From Alkalimarinus coralli (lineage in GTDB: Bacteria > Pseudomonadota > Gammaproteobacteria > Pseudomonadales > Oleiphilaceae): a stretch of 64,000 bases of DNA. The stretch covers positions 1,326,001 to 1,390,000 of the forward strand of contig NZ_CP096016.1 of assembly GCF_023650515.1 (NCBI RefSeq), read 5' to 3'. The notes below the pieces were generated by a model. It did not search any database. It was not told where the DNA came from and saw only the letters and a program-made list of their open reading frames with translations. This document shows positions 43,931 to 54,776 of this stretch, in pieces. Each line of letters opens with the position of its first letter. Position 1 is the stretch's first letter. The position numbers and the translations under genes are program-made.

Positions 43931-44758
43931 TTAGCGCCTTTCGTTATAAACAAATGGAGGATCGGTTGGTTCAATAGTGACAAGTAGACCAAAGGCGGGA
44001 TGATCCAGATAGTGGATTTCACCGCTTCTCATTCTTCTCGCTTCACTCATGTGAGATATGTTGTTAGCGATATAGTTTTCTGTCGGTTCTGTGTCGAACG
44101 TTTTATTGTCCTCATTGTTATCGCCGTTCTTATCGGTTTTGTTGCCATTAGTGTGAAGGCTAATATCGTTAGCGATTTTGTTAAGTTGAGTGATAGGCAG
44201 TGCAATACTGTCATCCTCTAGCAGCCAGGTTTGGAGATTTATATCAGAGCCTCGCATATAGTCAGCCATATAGAGGTCTGCAATAAGATGTAAATATCGA
44301 CTCTTTCTGAACGTTAACCTGCCTTGAAGTTCATGGTGTTTGCCAAACTTTTCGCCTGCTTCTATAACAAGAGGAATGCCACCTTGTTCTTTTATCAGAG
44401 GTTGTTTCCATCCTGCGAACTCTAAAACCTTATAGTTCTTACTGCGAGACATGGCTTTGTATGATTTTGCCAGCTTAAGCTTAGACGTATCCAGCCTTTG
44501 AAGTTGGCTATTAACCATCGGTTTGCCTTTGACCAAAACATACTTCTGGCTAATCGGCGGCAGGTCTAATGTGTCGCGCTCCTTCTCTAGTTCAAATTTT
44601 TGCAGATGTTTAAATAGAATGATTTCGATTTGATACCAGGATACGGCTTCGTTGTCCTTACTGTTAGCTTGTGCGGTTGCAGCGCCAATGGTTGATAACG
44701 CCAAAGTTAAGACCAGTGTAAAACGTGTGATCGCTCGATGTAAGTTTTTAGGTTTCAT
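43931..44758 (-). CDS. csiV: CsiV-like periplasmic peptidoglycan-binding protein
   Basis: 275 residues with a signal peptide (about 1-33, ending ATAQA). WYQIEIILFKHL opens the mature domain. GRLTFRKSRYLHLIADLYM and the final MRSGEIHYLDHPAFGLLVTIEPTDPP are typical of the CsiV/PA3003-like family. In Vibrio cholerae CsiV binds peptidoglycan and is needed for PBP1A-dependent wall growth. The location next to mfd is conserved. A low-complexity Asn/Asp/Lys stretch (about 195-225) interrupts the domain. Confidence 0.78.
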   Translation of the reverse strand: MKPKNLHRAITRFTLVLTLALSTIGAATAQANSKDNEAVSWYQIEIILFKHLQKFELEKERDTLDLPPISQKYVLVKGKPMVNSQLQRLDTSKLKLAKSYKAMSRSKNYKVLEFAGWKQPLIKEQGGIPLVIEAGEKFGKHHELQGRLTFRKSRYLHLIADLYMADYMRGSDINLQTWLLEDDSIALPITQLNKIANDISLHTNGNKTDKNGDNNEDNKTFDTEPTENYIANNISHMSEARRMRSGEIHYLDHPAFGLLVTIEPTDPPFVYNERR

Positions 44759-44794
44759 TTAAGTTCTGTCAAATAGAGGGCTTAAAATTGTAAT

Positions 44795-44838
44795 GAGGCT
44801 TTTGCAGTGCCGCAGATTTGTAGCGCTGTGAAAGCCTC
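44795..44838. repeat. Divergent 44-bp palindrome related to the micro-elements
   Basis: GAGGCTTTTGCAGTG faces CGCTGTGAAAGCCTC. The ends resemble the GAGACCTTTGCAC family but with several changes, and no target duplication is visible. Confidence 0.5.
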
Positions 44839-44875
44839 ACTATCATATAAATACCATGTTTAGGCGTTAGTACTC

Positions 44876-44939
44876 GTACTCGTAATTGTTGGTGCTTGTA
44901 ATTGTTGGTACTTGTAATTATTAGTACTCTTAATTGCTG
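44876..44939. repeat. 16-bp tandem repeat, four copies, over the mfd stop codon
   Basis: Units of the type GTACTCGTAATTGTTG, GTGCTTGTAATTGTTG, GTACTTGTAATTATTA and GTACTCTTAATTGCTG. The TAA stop of leftward mfd (44932-44930) is in the last unit. Confidence 0.85.
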
Positions 44940-47900
44940 GTGCTTTTAGCTAATGTGTCCAGCAACTGGTTAATTTCTTTCAGTTTACCATCTGTATCGC
45001 TCTGGTCTATCTCAAATTTAAGTGCGCTTGCTCCATCGAGCCGGTATTTTGAGGGGGTGCTTTGTATGAGCTGAATAATCGTTAATGGGTCTACCTCGGT
45101 ATCGCTTGAGAATTCAACTCTTCCTGATGTTGCTCCAGCGTCAAGTTTTACTACACCGAGGGTTTCGGCAGTAAGCTTTAGCTCGGTTTGTCTAAACAGG
45201 TTTTTAACCTGGTCGGGCAGCAGGCCAAACCGGTCAATCATCTCTACTTGTAGCTCTTTCAGCTCAGGCTTTGTCTTTGCATTGGCAATGCGCTTGTACA
45301 AAATTAAGCGGTTATGCACGTCAGGTAAGTAATCGTCGGGGATTAAGGCGGGTATTCTAAGGTTGATTTCCGCGCCGTGCTTCAGAGGTCTGTCCAAGTT
45401 AGGTGTTTTACCGTCCTTAATTGCTTCAACAGCCTGTTCAAGCATCTCCATATAAAGGGTAAACCCGATGCTTTGTATTTGGCCACTTTGTTCGTCACCG
45501 AGCAGTTCACCTGCGCCTCTGATTTCCAAATCGTGTGTTGCCAGCATAAACCCGGCCCCAAGGTCTTGTGCGGCAGAAATTGCTTCGAGTCTTTTGGTCG
45601 CATCAGGTGACACTGATTTTTGGTTGGGAGTCAACAGATAGGCGTAGGCCTGGTGGTGGGATCTTCCAACTCGGCCCCTTAATTGATGAAGTTGTGCAAG
45701 GCCAAACTTGTCAGCGCGCTCAATGATAATTGTATTGGCACTTGGAATGTCGATACCCGTTTCAATAATGGTTGAGCAAACCAGAACATTAAAACGCTTA
45801 TGGTAGAAGTCTGACATTTTTTGTTCCAGCTCTCGCTCTCGCATTTGCCCGTGGGCAACACCGACTCTTGCTTCTTCTACCAGTGCCTGTATCTCTTCCG
45901 CAGCCTTATCGATTGTTTTCACTTCGTTGTGCAGAAGATAAACCTGCCCACCTCGCAACAACTCACGAAGTATCGCCTCTTTAATTGTGGCATCGTCCCG
46001 TTCTCGAACAAATGTCTTTACTGATAGTCGTCTTGCTGGAGGTGTTGCAATAATGGAAAGGTCACGAATTCCTCCCATTGCCATATTAAGTGTTCGCGGT
46101 ATTGGGGTGGCGGTGAGGTTAAGTATATCGACTTCTGAACGCAAAGATTTAAGGCGCTCTTTCTGCTGAACACCAAAGCGATGTTCCTCGTCAATAATAA
46201 CCAGGCCAAGATTTTTAAATTTTACATCTTTCTGAATGAGCTTGTGAGTGCCAATAATAATATCTGCATTACCGTTCTCTATAGCGGTTAGGGATTTTGC
46301 TTGTTCAGAAGCTGAGCGAAAGCGAGATAGCAGTTCCACTTGAACGGGGGTATCTGCAAAACGGTCTTTGAATGATTCGTAGTGCTGTTGAGCAAGAAGT
46401 GTGGTGGGAACAAGTACCGCAACTTGCTTGCCTGAGTTTGTTGCAATAAACGCTGCGCGCATTGCCACTTCGGTTTTGCCGAATCCCACATCTCCACAGA
46501 CTAACCGATCCATTGGCTTGGGGCTTAACATGTCTTTTTCTACGGCTTCAATTGCTGCGGCTTGATCAGGTGTTTCTTCAAAAGGAAAACCAGCGCAAAA
46601 AGCATGATAGCTATCGTCCGGTTTTGAGGCAGCAAATCCTACTCTTGCTTCTCGCCTGGCGTAAACGTCCAGCAACTCGGCCGCTGTGTCTCTTATGCGT
46701 TCAGCGGCTTTCTGCTTGGCGACCGACCACTTGTCACTGCCCAGTTTATGAAGAGGGGCTAGTGACTCATCGGTTCCACTGTACCTTGAGATTAGGTGTA
46801 ATGATGATACCGGGACGTATAGCTTGGAGCTCTGTGCGTACTCCAACACTAAAAACTCATTGGTTTGGCCATCAAACTCAATAGTCTGTAAGCCTTGGTA
46901 GCGGCCTACACCATTATCAATATGCACAACCGGGGCGCCAATTCTCAATTCAGAGAGGTTTTTGACGGCAATTTCTCCGGAGTCTGTCGCACGTTTACGC
47001 CGACGCCGTTGCATGACTCGCTGACCAAACAGTTCTGATTCGGAAATGACTGTGATATTACGTGATAAGTCGCTGAATCCGTCTGAGATTGGCGCGATAG
47101 TCATACATAAAGGCGCTTTACTGGATTGGAAGTCTGTCCAGTTGAGAACCTTTTGCATATTTAAATTGTGATCAGAAAAGAGCTCTTCTAGTGCTTCTTG
47201 TCTTCCAGCTGATTCAGCGCAAATTAATATTCGTGATGATGTCGTTTCTTTAAACGTACGAAGATGAAGCAGGGGGTCTGATGCTTTAGCGTTGACAGAA
47301 AGGTCGCCGAGCGGGCTGCTTGATAGATTGGTAACTGATGCGCTGTCTTCGAGCTTTTCAGCAGATAAGGTAACTCTGGGAAAGCGCTTTAACTCCGAAA
47401 ACAGTTCGTTGGTTGGAACAAAGAGTGAATCGGGAGGAAGAATAGGGCGAAGTCTGTCATGCCGTCGCTCTTCGTATCGGTGTTGAATGTCACTCCAGTA
47501 GTGTGCGCTGACCTGATGAAGTTCAGGGGGGGTAAATATCAGTGTGTTGTCAGGCAGGTAGTCAAACAGGGTCGCGCTGTCATCAAAAAAAAGCGGCAGA
47601 TAATACTCGATCCCTGGTGGCTTGATGCCTGATTGAACATCTTTGTAAATGGAGCACTCTTTTGTAGGTGCTGATTCAAATTGGTCGTGCCACCGCGTGC
47701 GGAAAGCTGCACGAGAAGATTTGTCCCATGGAAACTCGTTTGCGGGAAGCAGGTTAATATGATCAATCTTTTCCAAAGAGCGTTGGCTGTCGGTATCAAA
47801 TGTTCTCAGTGTTTCGATTTCATCATCAAACAGCTCAATGCGTATGGGTAGTTCGCTACCCATGGGGTATATATCTAAAATAGATCCCCTTATGGCGTAC

Positions 47901-48397
47901 TCTCCGTGCTCATAAACAGTGTCAACAAACCGATAACCGTTGGCCTCCAGATCAAGCCGGTATTTATCGATGTTGAGTGATTGACCTACGGATATCAGTA
48001 ACCCGGCTCCTTGTAGAAAGGAGGTTGGGGCGAGTTTGTGAAGTAGCGTACTGATTGGAATGATCAGTACCCCTCTTTTTAGCTTAGGCAGCGTATAGAG
48101 TGTTTCTACCCTTTGTGAAACGATATCCTCATGGGGGGAAAAATTATCGTAGGGTAGCGTTTCCCAGTCCGGTAGATTAAGAACCTCAAGCTCACGATCA
48201 TTGTTAAAGAACTTAAGTGCTGTTTCGTATGTGAGGGCTGTTTCAGTGTTTGGCGTAATTAACAGGCCGAGTCCCTGGTGCTTTTTTATTGCCTCAAGAG
48301 CGATCAGGGGGGAAAAACCAGGCACAACGGATCCCCATTGCCTGTGATCCGCTGAAGCTGTGGGGAGGTTTGGAATGTTAAGTGTATTTGAAGTCAT
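44930..48397 (-). CDS. mfd: Transcription-repair coupling factor Mfd
   Basis: 1155 residues, the full family length. The order is as follows. A UvrB-homology module (about 1-340, NIPNLPTASADHRQWG to GSILDIYPMGSELPIRIELFDDEIE). An RNA-polymerase-interacting domain (about 480-560, PVVHIDNGVGRYQGL). The translocase, with Walker A GDVGFGKTEVA near 632 and DEEH box IIDEEHRFG. The C-terminal autoinhibitory domain (INLRIPALIPDDYLPDVHNRLILYKRI). It removes stalled RNA polymerase at lesions and recruits UvrA. Divergent from gap. Confidence 0.97.
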   Translation of the reverse strand: MTSNTLNIPNLPTASADHRQWGSVVPGFSPLIALEAIKKHQGLGLLITPNTETALTYETALKFFNNDRELEVLNLPDWETLPYDNFSPHEDIVSQRVETLYTLPKLKRGVLIIPISTLLHKLAPTSFLQGAGLLISVGQSLNIDKYRLDLEANGYRFVDTVYEHGEYAIRGSILDIYPMGSELPIRIELFDDEIETLRTFDTDSQRSLEKIDHINLLPANEFPWDKSSRAAFRTRWHDQFESAPTKECSIYKDVQSGIKPPGIEYYLPLFFDDSATLFDYLPDNTLIFTPPELHQVSAHYWSDIQHRYEERRHDRLRPILPPDSLFVPTNELFSELKRFPRVTLSAEKLEDSASVTNLSSSPLGDLSVNAKASDPLLHLRTFKETTSSRILICAESAGRQEALEELFSDHNLNMQKVLNWTDFQSSKAPLCMTIAPISDGFSDLSRNITVISESELFGQRVMQRRRRKRATDSGEIAVKNLSELRIGAPVVHIDNGVGRYQGLQTIEFDGQTNEFLVLEYAQSSKLYVPVSSLHLISRYSGTDESLAPLHKLGSDKWSVAKQKAAERIRDTAAELLDVYARREARVGFAASKPDDSYHAFCAGFPFEETPDQAAAIEAVEKDMLSPKPMDRLVCGDVGFGKTEVAMRAAFIATNSGKQVAVLVPTTLLAQQHYESFKDRFADTPVQVELLSRFRSASEQAKSLTAIENGNADIIIGTHKLIQKDVKFKNLGLVIIDEEHRFGVQQKERLKSLRSEVDILNLTATPIPRTLNMAMGGIRDLSIIATPPARRLSVKTFVRERDDATIKEAILRELLRGGQVYLLHNEVKTIDKAAEEIQALVEEARVGVAHGQMRERELEQKMSDFYHKRFNVLVCSTIIETGIDIPSANTIIIERADKFGLAQLHQLRGRVGRSHHQAYAYLLTPNQKSVSPDATKRLEAISAAQDLGAGFMLATHDLEIRGAGELLGDEQSGQIQSIGFTLYMEMLEQAVEAIKDGKTPNLDRPLKHGAEINLRIPALIPDDYLPDVHNRLILYKRIANAKTKPELKELQVEMIDRFGLLPDQVKNLFRQTELKLTAETLGVVKLDAGATSGRVEFSSDTEVDPLTIIQLIQSTPSKYRLDGASALKFEIDQSDTDGKLKEINQLLDTLAKSTSN

Positions 48398-48619
48398 GTA
48401 GTGATCGTTTTATAAGTATGAGTCTCACAAAAGAGTATAAGGTTCGGCGGTAGTAATGATTAAGGCCAGGCATCTTTTGTACGCTAATGGCCCGATATTC
48501 TAACCATGTTCGGTGTCACTGTCATGACGGTATATTGATTTAAGCCTGGTGGTCGGTGAGCGGTCTTTAATGGCTAAAGCTTAAATAACAAAGCTGTACG
48601 AGAGTACATAAAACAGAAT

Positions 48620-48648
48620 TTGCTTATGAATGCATGAAGATGGATAAT
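48620..48648 (+). promoter_or_regulatory. Possible sigma-70 promoter of gap
   Basis: TTGCTT, 17 bp, GATAAT, located 40 bp before the GTG start. The -10 matches 5 of 6 bases; the -35 is weaker. Confidence 0.4.
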
Positions 48649-48687
48649 GTGCGCCTTTATTTTTGTGCAACTTGAGAGGTGCCTAAC

Positions 48688-50160
48688 GTGGCTCAGAACA
48701 TTACGGATACGTGTTTTGTTGACTGGAACGAGCGAGAAACTGTTGCTGAAGCAATGATTCCAATGATTGGACGTTTATATCGCAAGAATAACGTGGTTAC
48801 ATCCATCTACGGACGGGCAATTATTAACCAATCTGTAATCGGGCTTCTCAAGTCTCACCGTTTCGTAAGACAGGTAGAAGACAACGAGCTATCAGTACAC
48901 GAAACCTATAAAGTTCTTGAAATACTCGATGGTCTTGAGTTGGGCCATGCGCATGTCGACATTGGTAAGCTTGCTGTTAAGTATCAAAAGCAGAGTGGTG
49001 GGCTCTCTCTTGAAGCGTTTTTACGTGAAGAGTTAGCTGATATCGTTGGTAAATACGACGCAGAAGAAACAAAGCAGCATAGCTCGCAAACAAAAGACGT
49101 TGTTTTGTATGGTTTTGGTCGAATAGGTCGATTGCTTGCCCGTATTATGATCGAAAAGGCAGGTGGTGGAGCAAACCTTCGTTTGCGTGCCATCGTTGTG
49201 CGTAAGGGTAAGGCTTCAAATGATTTGGAGAAGCGTGCAAGCTTGTTGCGTCGTGACTCCGTACATGGTTCATTTGACGGAACAATTACAGTTGATGAAG
49301 AGCGCAAAGCGATTATCGCAAACGGTAATTACATTCAAGTGATCTACTCCAACTCTCCATCTGAGGTAGATTACACCGAGTACGGTATTGATAACGCGCT
49401 GGTTATCGATAATACCGGTATTTGGAGAGACGAGGCAGGCCTTGGTCAACATCTTGAATGTAAAGGTGTTAGTAAAGTATTGTTGACGGCGCCGGGTAAA
49501 GGCGATATCAAGAATATCGTTTACGGCATTAACAATAATATGCTAACAGATGATGACAATATTGTTTCTGCCGCGTCTTGTACGACCAATGCTATAACGC
49601 CCGTACTTAAGGCGGTTAACGATCAATTTGGTGTAGTAAACGGTCATGTCGAAACTGTTCATGCTTACACAAATGATCAAAACCTGATCGATAACTATCA
49701 TTCGGGTAGTCGTCGTGGCCGAAGTGCGCCGCTAAACATGGTATTGACTGAAACTGGGGCGGCTAAAGCTGTTTCCAAGGCACTTCCAGAAATGGAAGGC
49801 AAGTTGACGGGTAACGCTATTCGAGTGCCAACTCCAAACGTGTCTATGGCTATTCTTAATCTTAACCTGGAGAAAGAGACAACTCTGGAAGAGATGAATG
49901 GATATTTGAGAGAGGTTTCGCTGCACTCCGAGCTACAGAAGCAGATTATGTATGTTAACTCTCCTGAGGTTGTATCATCTGACTTCGTAGGCTCTCGCTC
50001 GGCCGGTATCGTTGATGCTCAGGCAACTATTGTGAATGGCAATCGCGTTGTTCTTTATGTTTGGTATGATAATGAGGCTGGCTATAGTGCACAGGTTATT
50101 CGTTTATCAAACCAGATTTGCGGCGTAAACTATGCGGTTTTTCCAAAGCTGGCTAAGTAA
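48688..50160 (+). CDS. gap: Glyceraldehyde-3-phosphate dehydrogenase, long form
   Basis: About 490 residues. The catalytic half has YGFGRIGRLLARIM, ASCTTNAITPVLKAV (active Cys), NYHSGSRRGRSAPLNMVLTETGAAKAV and YVWYDNEAGYSAQV. The extra N-terminal helical region of about 130 residues is characteristic of the long proteobacterial form next to mfd and nqr (PA3001 type, from memory). The start is GTG at 48688, with GAGAGG at the right distance. GTG at 48679 lies too near the ribosome site. It interconverts GAP and 1,3-bisphosphoglycerate. Confidence 0.93.
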   Translation: MAQNITDTCFVDWNERETVAEAMIPMIGRLYRKNNVVTSIYGRAIINQSVIGLLKSHRFVRQVEDNELSVHETYKVLEILDGLELGHAHVDIGKLAVKYQKQSGGLSLEAFLREELADIVGKYDAEETKQHSSQTKDVVLYGFGRIGRLLARIMIEKAGGGANLRLRAIVVRKGKASNDLEKRASLLRRDSVHGSFDGTITVDEERKAIIANGNYIQVIYSNSPSEVDYTEYGIDNALVIDNTGIWRDEAGLGQHLECKGVSKVLLTAPGKGDIKNIVYGINNNMLTDDDNIVSAASCTTNAITPVLKAVNDQFGVVNGHVETVHAYTNDQNLIDNYHSGSRRGRSAPLNMVLTETGAAKAVSKALPEMEGKLTGNAIRVPTPNVSMAILNLNLEKETTLEEMNGYLREVSLHSELQKQIMYVNSPEVVSSDFVGSRSAGIVDAQATIVNGNRVVLYVWYDNEAGYSAQVIRLSNQICGVNYAVFPKLAK

Positions 50161-50231
50161 CGATCTGCGGTGTCAGCTTCGCACTTGGTAGTCTTATGAT
50201 GTAACTACGCGTGATGTTGCTGTCAATTTCT

Positions 50232-50262
50232 AAAAAAAGCTCGGTGTTCGCCGGGCTTTTTT
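50232..50262 (+). terminator. Terminator of gap
   Basis: AAAAAGCTCGG and CCGGGCTTTTTT pair with one wobble, giving a hairpin plus T-run. Confidence 0.85.
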
Positions 50263-50276
50263 GTTTCTTGTACTAT

Positions 50277-50416
50277 GAGACATTCGCATGACTACTGCGC
50301 TTACAAATACAGCGTTAAAAAATGACTTAAAATGCTCATTTATTACGCATAAACTGCGCTTTTTCTTCATTTTTTGCCTTGTCTTTGTTTCGCTCGTAAC
50401 GTCGTGCAAAGGTCTC
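50277..50416. mobile_element. 140-bp MITE-like element, second full copy
   Basis: Ends GAGACATTCGCATGAC (decayed) and GTCGTGCAAAGGTCTC are inverted. The interior from TACTGCGCTTACAAATAC onward is nearly identical to 13419-13558. Flanks ACTAT (50272-50276) and ACTGT (50417-50421) agree at four of five bases, consistent with an older insertion. Confidence 0.8.
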
Positions 50417-50768
50417 ACTGTGTTTATAAGGTTTTAAATTTTGGCATGTTGGCGTCTAACTTTAAAATCGATTACCTCTTTAGAGATACTTGTTTCTGGT
50501 CTCTTCTTGATCTTGTTCAAGGCAGAGCAAAAACTTGTACTTTCATCCCAAATGAATAAGTCAGTTTAACGATTAAATTGTGAAGTTGTATAGAAAAATG
50601 GCTTTATGCTCTTTATAATTGGGGCGTTTTTGGGTGCGTTAAATATATAGCAGGCCAAGTTAATCCGGTTCGGGAGCAACCAGTGGATTGTCTTGGCTTA
50701 AAAGTGTCTTAAGCATTTGTTATATGTTGGCGTAAACGTTTTAAGTTTCTGATGATTAGGCGGGGCTA
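50417..50768. other. Upstream region of the nqr operon
   Basis: This 352-bp stretch has no recognised gene. A short frame at 50374-50559 overlaps the repeat element and looks non-coding. The only regulatory candidate is the promoter at 50591-50619. The leader from there to nqrA would be about 140 nt. Confidence 0.55.
50591..50619 (+). promoter_or_regulatory. Possible sigma-70 promoter of the nqr operon
   Basis: TAGAAA, 17 bp, TATAAT. The -10 is perfect; the -35 matches 4 of 6. Confidence 0.4.
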
Positions 50769-52115
50769 ATGATTAATATCAAGAAAGGCCTGGAATTACC
50801 TATATCTGGTGCCCCTGAGCAAAAGATTACCGATGGAAAAGCCGTGAGCAATGTAGCTCTAATTGGCTTTGATTACATCGGCATGAAGCCAACTATGGCT
50901 GTTCAGGTGGGAGATAAGGTTAAGCGCGGGCAGCTGCTGTTTGAAGATAAAAAAACAGCAGGTGTTCGGTACACTTCTCCGGCAGCAGGTACTGTTAAAG
51001 AAGTTAACCGTGGTGAAAGGCGAGTATTTCAATCTATCGTTATTGAGGTAGAGGGTGATGACGCAGAGGTTTTCTCAAAATACGAAGAGAACCAGTTAGC
51101 TAATATTGATCGCCAGCAGGTGGTCGATAATTTAGTACAGTCCGGTTTATGGACGGCGTTAAGAACGCGCCCATATAGTAAAGTACCTGAGATTGATAGT
51201 ACTCCAAACTCTATCTTTGTAACTGCTATAGATACCAATCCTTTGGCGGCAGACCCAAAGTTGGTGATAAGAGAATGCGCAAAAGACTTTAACAACGGCC
51301 TTGCTGTTATAAAACAGTTAACCGGTGGAAAGGTATTTGTCTGCACAGATAAAGACTTCGATATAACACTTCCAAGTGACAGCGCAATCGAAGCCAAGGC
51401 TTTTTCTGGTATTCACCCTGCTGGTAATGCAGGTACCCACATACACTACCTTGATCCAGTCAGTGATCAAAAAACCGTATGGAATATTGGATACCAGGAT
51501 GTTATTGCAGTTGGGCAGCTGTTTGTTACTGGTGAGTTAAACGTAAGTCGAGTTGTTTCAATTGCAGGGCCAAAAGTTAATAACCCCCGCCTTGTTAGAA
51601 CTCGTTTAGGTGCCTCATTAACAGAATTGCTTGCAGGTGAGGTTGACTCCTCAACCAATAACCGTGCTATTTCAGGCTCGGTTTTCGGTGGACGTAGAGC
51701 TGAAGGGCCTGTTGACTATTTGGGACGTTACGCAAATCAGGTATCTGTGTTGGAAGAAGGAGATACCAGAGAATTTATGGGGTGGTTGTCCCCTGGTACT
51801 AACAAATTCTCTGTTATGAATATATATTTGTCCAAGTTAACGTCCGGGAAATTGTTCAATTTTACGACGACCACCAATGGTAGTGAGAGGGCAATGGTTC
51901 CCGTCGGAGCCTATGAAGAGGTGATGCCTCTTGATATCTTGCCAACGCAATTGCTACGTGCGCTCGTTGTTGGTGATACGGAGCAAGCTCAAAAACTGGG
52001 TTGTCTGGAGTTGGAAGAAGAAGATTTAGCACTTTGTTCATTTGTTTGTTCCGGCAAGTATGAATACGGCCCAATTCTTCGCGATAATTTAACACTCATC
52101 GAGAAAGAGGGCTGA
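50769..52115 (+). CDS. nqrA: Na+-translocating NADH:quinone reductase subunit A
   Basis: 448 residues. [20 protein letters not shown] opens it. [34 protein letters not shown] follows, and the HLTTD-type ending is TLIEKEG after PILRDNL. This is the soluble quinone-site-associated subunit of the sodium pump. It is first of six contiguous nqr genes. Length equals that of Vibrio NqrA (about 446). Confidence 0.97.
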   Translation: MINIKKGLELPISGAPEQKITDGKAVSNVALIGFDYIGMKPTMAVQVGDKVKRGQLLFEDKKTAGVRYTSPAAGTVKEVNRGERRVFQSIVIEVEGDDAEVFSKYEENQLANIDRQQVVDNLVQSGLWTALRTRPYSKVPEIDSTPNSIFVTAIDTNPLAADPKLVIRECAKDFNNGLAVIKQLTGGKVFVCTDKDFDITLPSDSAIEAKAFSGIHPAGNAGTHIHYLDPVSDQKTVWNIGYQDVIAVGQLFVTGELNVSRVVSIAGPKVNNPRLVRTRLGASLTELLAGEVDSSTNNRAISGSVFGGRRAEGPVDYLGRYANQVSVLEEGDTREFMGWLSPGTNKFSVMNIYLSKLTSGKLFNFTTTTNGSERAMVPVGAYEEVMPLDILPTQLLRALVVGDTEQAQKLGCLELEEEDLALCSFVCSGKYEYGPILRDNLTLIEKEG

Positions 52116-52117
52116 TC

Positions 52118-53311
52118 ATGGGATTAAGACAAATTCTGGATAAGATGGAGCCGCACTTTCACAAAGGTGGTAAGTACGAGAAGTGGTATGCACTTTACGA
52201 AGCCGCAGATACTATTTTTTATACTCCTCCAAGTGTGACGAGTACTACATCTCACGTTCGTGATGGTATCGACCTTAAGCGAATGATGATTACGGTGTGG
52301 TTTTGTGCATTCCCTGCCATGTTCTTTGGCATGTGGAATATCGGCTACCAAGCCAACACGTACTTAGCAGAGTCTGGTGCCGTGATGGGCAACGATCTGC
52401 GATCAGTGATTATTGCAATGCTTGCAGGCAATGACGCATCAAGCATCTGGGATAATATAATTTATGGCGCGACCTATTTCGTACCAATTTACTTCGTAGC
52501 ATTTGCCGTCGGTGGGTTCTGGGAAGTTCTTTTTGCGATGGTTCGCAAGCATGAAGTAAATGAAGGTTTTTTTGTTACTTCAATTCTTTTTGCCTTGATT
52601 CTTCCGCCTGATATTCCGTTGTGGCAAGTCGCCTTGGGTATTTCTTTTGGTGTTGTTATCGGCAAAGAAGTATTTGGTGGAACAGGGAAAAACTTCCTCA
52701 ACCCCGCTTTAACCGGTCGAGCATTCCTGTTCTTCGCATATCCGTCTGAAATCTCCGGTGATGCCGTTTGGACTGCGGTAGACGGCTTTAGTGGTGCCAC
52801 CACGTTAGGCCTCGCTGCTGTAGGTGGTATGGATGCGGTTAACGTAACCTGGATGGACTCTTTTGTTGGTACTGTTCAAGGGTCTATTGGTGAAACTTCA
52901 GTAATTGCCATTCTTCTTGGTGGTGTTGTTTTACTTGCTACCAAGATAGCATCATGGCGAATCGTTTCTGGTGTAATGCTGGGCATGGTTGCGACGTCTT
53001 TGATGTTCAATGCAATCGGTTCAGACACCAATCCAATGTTCGAAATGCCTTGGCACTGGCACTTGGTTGTTGGTGGCTTCTGCTTCGGTATGATCTTTAT
53101 GGCGACTGACCCCGTGTCGGCATCCATGACCAACCAGGGTAAGTGGGCGTTTGGTGCACTTATAGGAATTATGGTTGTGTTGATTCGTGTGGTTAATCCT
53201 GCGTTCCCAGAAGGGATGATGTTAGCGATACTGTTTGCAAACTTGTTTGCTCCGTTCATCGACCACATCGTTACTCAGGCCAACATTAAGCGGAGGTTAG
53301 CACGTGTCTAG
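52118..53311 (+). CDS. nqrB: Na+-translocating NADH:quinone reductase subunit B
   Basis: 397 residues with about 10 membrane helices. [20 protein letters not shown] opens it. [10 protein letters not shown] at about 222-231 holds the flavin-transfer motif, with Thr228 as the FMN-carrying residue. It is part of the sodium path and quinone site. It follows nqrA by 2 bp and overlaps nqrC. ApbE downstream is the enzyme that attaches the FMN. Confidence 0.97.
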   Translation: MGLRQILDKMEPHFHKGGKYEKWYALYEAADTIFYTPPSVTSTTSHVRDGIDLKRMMITVWFCAFPAMFFGMWNIGYQANTYLAESGAVMGNDLRSVIIAMLAGNDASSIWDNIIYGATYFVPIYFVAFAVGGFWEVLFAMVRKHEVNEGFFVTSILFALILPPDIPLWQVALGISFGVVIGKEVFGGTGKNFLNPALTGRAFLFFAYPSEISGDAVWTAVDGFSGATTLGLAAVGGMDAVNVTWMDSFVGTVQGSIGETSVIAILLGGVVLLATKIASWRIVSGVMLGMVATSLMFNAIGSDTNPMFEMPWHWHLVVGGFCFGMIFMATDPVSASMTNQGKWAFGALIGIMVVLIRVVNPAFPEGMMLAILFANLFAPFIDHIVTQANIKRRLARV

Positions 53312-54107
53312 TCATAAAGAGAGTACTCAAAAAACGATTGTTGTTGCTCTGCTGCTTTGTTTAGTTTGTTCGATTGTTGTAGCGGCGTCAGTTGTCTTGT
53401 TACGCCCAATTCAAGAAAAAAACAAAGCACTGAACCTGAAAGTTAATATTCTGGCGGCAGCTGGAATATTGAAAGAAGGGGCTACGTCAGCTGAGGTAGA
53501 AAAATCTTTCGAACGTATTACTGCTAAATTAGTTGATTTGGAAACCGGGCAATACGTCTCTCCAGAGGTTGTAGGGGTTACCGAAGCGATCGATTTTGAT
53601 CAGAAAAAAGCTTCAAAGAACCCTAAACTTTCGGATGCTCTAAGTGGCGAAGAAGATATTGCCAGTATCAAGCGTCGCGAAAAATATGCGAAGGTGTATT
53701 TGATTGAAGAGCAGGGGGATGTTGAGACTATCATCTTGCCAATTCATGGTTATGGCCTGTGGTCAACGCTTTATGGGTTTGTAGCTCTCAATAGTGATGC
53801 AAATACAATCGCCGGACTTGGTTTTTACCAGCATGGTGAAACGCCAGGGTTGGGCGGTGAGGTTGATAACCCAAAGTGGAAGGCGCAGTGGCCGGGTAAG
53901 AAAATCTATGATTTGGAAGCCAGTCAAGAGCCTATGATCAAACTAGTCAAAGGAAGTGTGGACACGAGTAAACCAGGTGCAGAGTATGGTGTTGATGGCC
54001 TATCCGGGGCGACACTAACCAGTCGTGGTGTTACTAACTTGTTGCATTTCTGGTTGGGCGACAACGGTTTTCAGAAATATTTGAACCGTTTAAGAGAGGG
54101 GGCTTAG
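53304..54107 (+). CDS. nqrC: Na+-translocating NADH:quinone reductase subunit C
   Basis: 267 residues. A single N-terminal membrane helix (about 11-33) precedes a periplasmic FMN-binding domain. [13 protein letters not shown] at about 231-243 carries the covalently flavinylated Thr237 (SGAT motif). [16 protein letters not shown] and [13 protein letters not shown] are conserved. It overlaps nqrB by 8 bp. Confidence 0.97.
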   Translation: MSSHKESTQKTIVVALLLCLVCSIVVAASVVLLRPIQEKNKALNLKVNILAAAGILKEGATSAEVEKSFERITAKLVDLETGQYVSPEVVGVTEAIDFDQKKASKNPKLSDALSGEEDIASIKRREKYAKVYLIEEQGDVETIILPIHGYGLWSTLYGFVALNSDANTIAGLGFYQHGETPGLGGEVDNPKWKAQWPGKKIYDLEASQEPMIKLVKGSVDTSKPGAEYGVDGLSGATLTSRGVTNLLHFWLGDNGFQKYLNRLREGA

Positions 54108-54110
54108 AAA

Positions 54111-54776
54111 ATGTCTGAAGTCACTATGAAAAAGGTTCTTCTGGACCCGATTGCCAATAATAACCCTATTGCACTTCAGATCTTAGGGATCTGTTCTGCA
54201 CTTGCAGTTACAACAAGCTTGCAGCTATCGATCGTAATGACTGTAGCTGTATGTCTGGTAACCGCATTCTCAAGTATGTCTGTATCGATGATACGGAATC
54301 ATATTCCTTCAAGTATTCGTATTATCGTTCAGATGACGATTATCGCGACGCTTGTAATCGTTGTAGACCAGCTTTTGCGAGCCTTTGCTTATGAATTGAG
54401 TAAGCAATTGTCTGTATTTGTTGGTTTGATAATCACAAACTGTATCGTAATGGGTCGTGCAGAAGCATTTGCAATGAAAAACGGGCCAGTTATGAGCTTT
54501 GTAGACGGTATCGGTAACGGTTTGGGATACGGTGCTATGCTAATTTCAGTAGCGATAATAAGAGAATTGCTGGGCTCTGGCTCATTGTTCGGTATTGAAA
54601 TTATGACAACGGTTAATAATGGTGGCTGGTATCAGCCAAACGGGTTGTTGTTGCTGCCACCTAGTGCATTCTTTCTTATTGGTCTTATTATCTGGGGTTT
54701 GCGTGCGTGGAAAACTGAGCAAACTGAAGCTCCTGATTATAAAATCAAAGCTCACGTCACCAGGGAGGCCTTCTAA
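54111..54776 (+). CDS. nqrD: Na+-translocating NADH:quinone reductase subunit D
   Basis: 221 residues with six membrane helices. [20 protein letters not shown] opens it. [20 protein letters not shown], with its central conserved Cys, is shared with NqrE and Rnf proteins. It forms the symmetric membrane pair with NqrE around an iron centre. It ends exactly where nqrE starts. Confidence 0.97.
   Translation: MSEVTMKKVLLDPIANNNPIALQILGICSALAVTTSLQLSIVMTVAVCLVTAFSSMSVSMIRNHIPSSIRIIVQMTIIATLVIVVDQLLRAFAYELSKQLSVFVGLIITNCIVMGRAEAFAMKNGPVMSFVDGIGNGLGYGAMLISVAIIRELLGSGSLFGIEIMTTVNNGGWYQPNGLLLLPPSAFFLIGLIIWGLRAWKTEQTEAPDYKIKAHVTREAF

Noticed and set aside
50374-50559. Frame at the end of the 140-bp element as a transposase remnant
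   Set aside because: It mostly lies outside the element, differs from the other copy's context, and shows no transposase motif.
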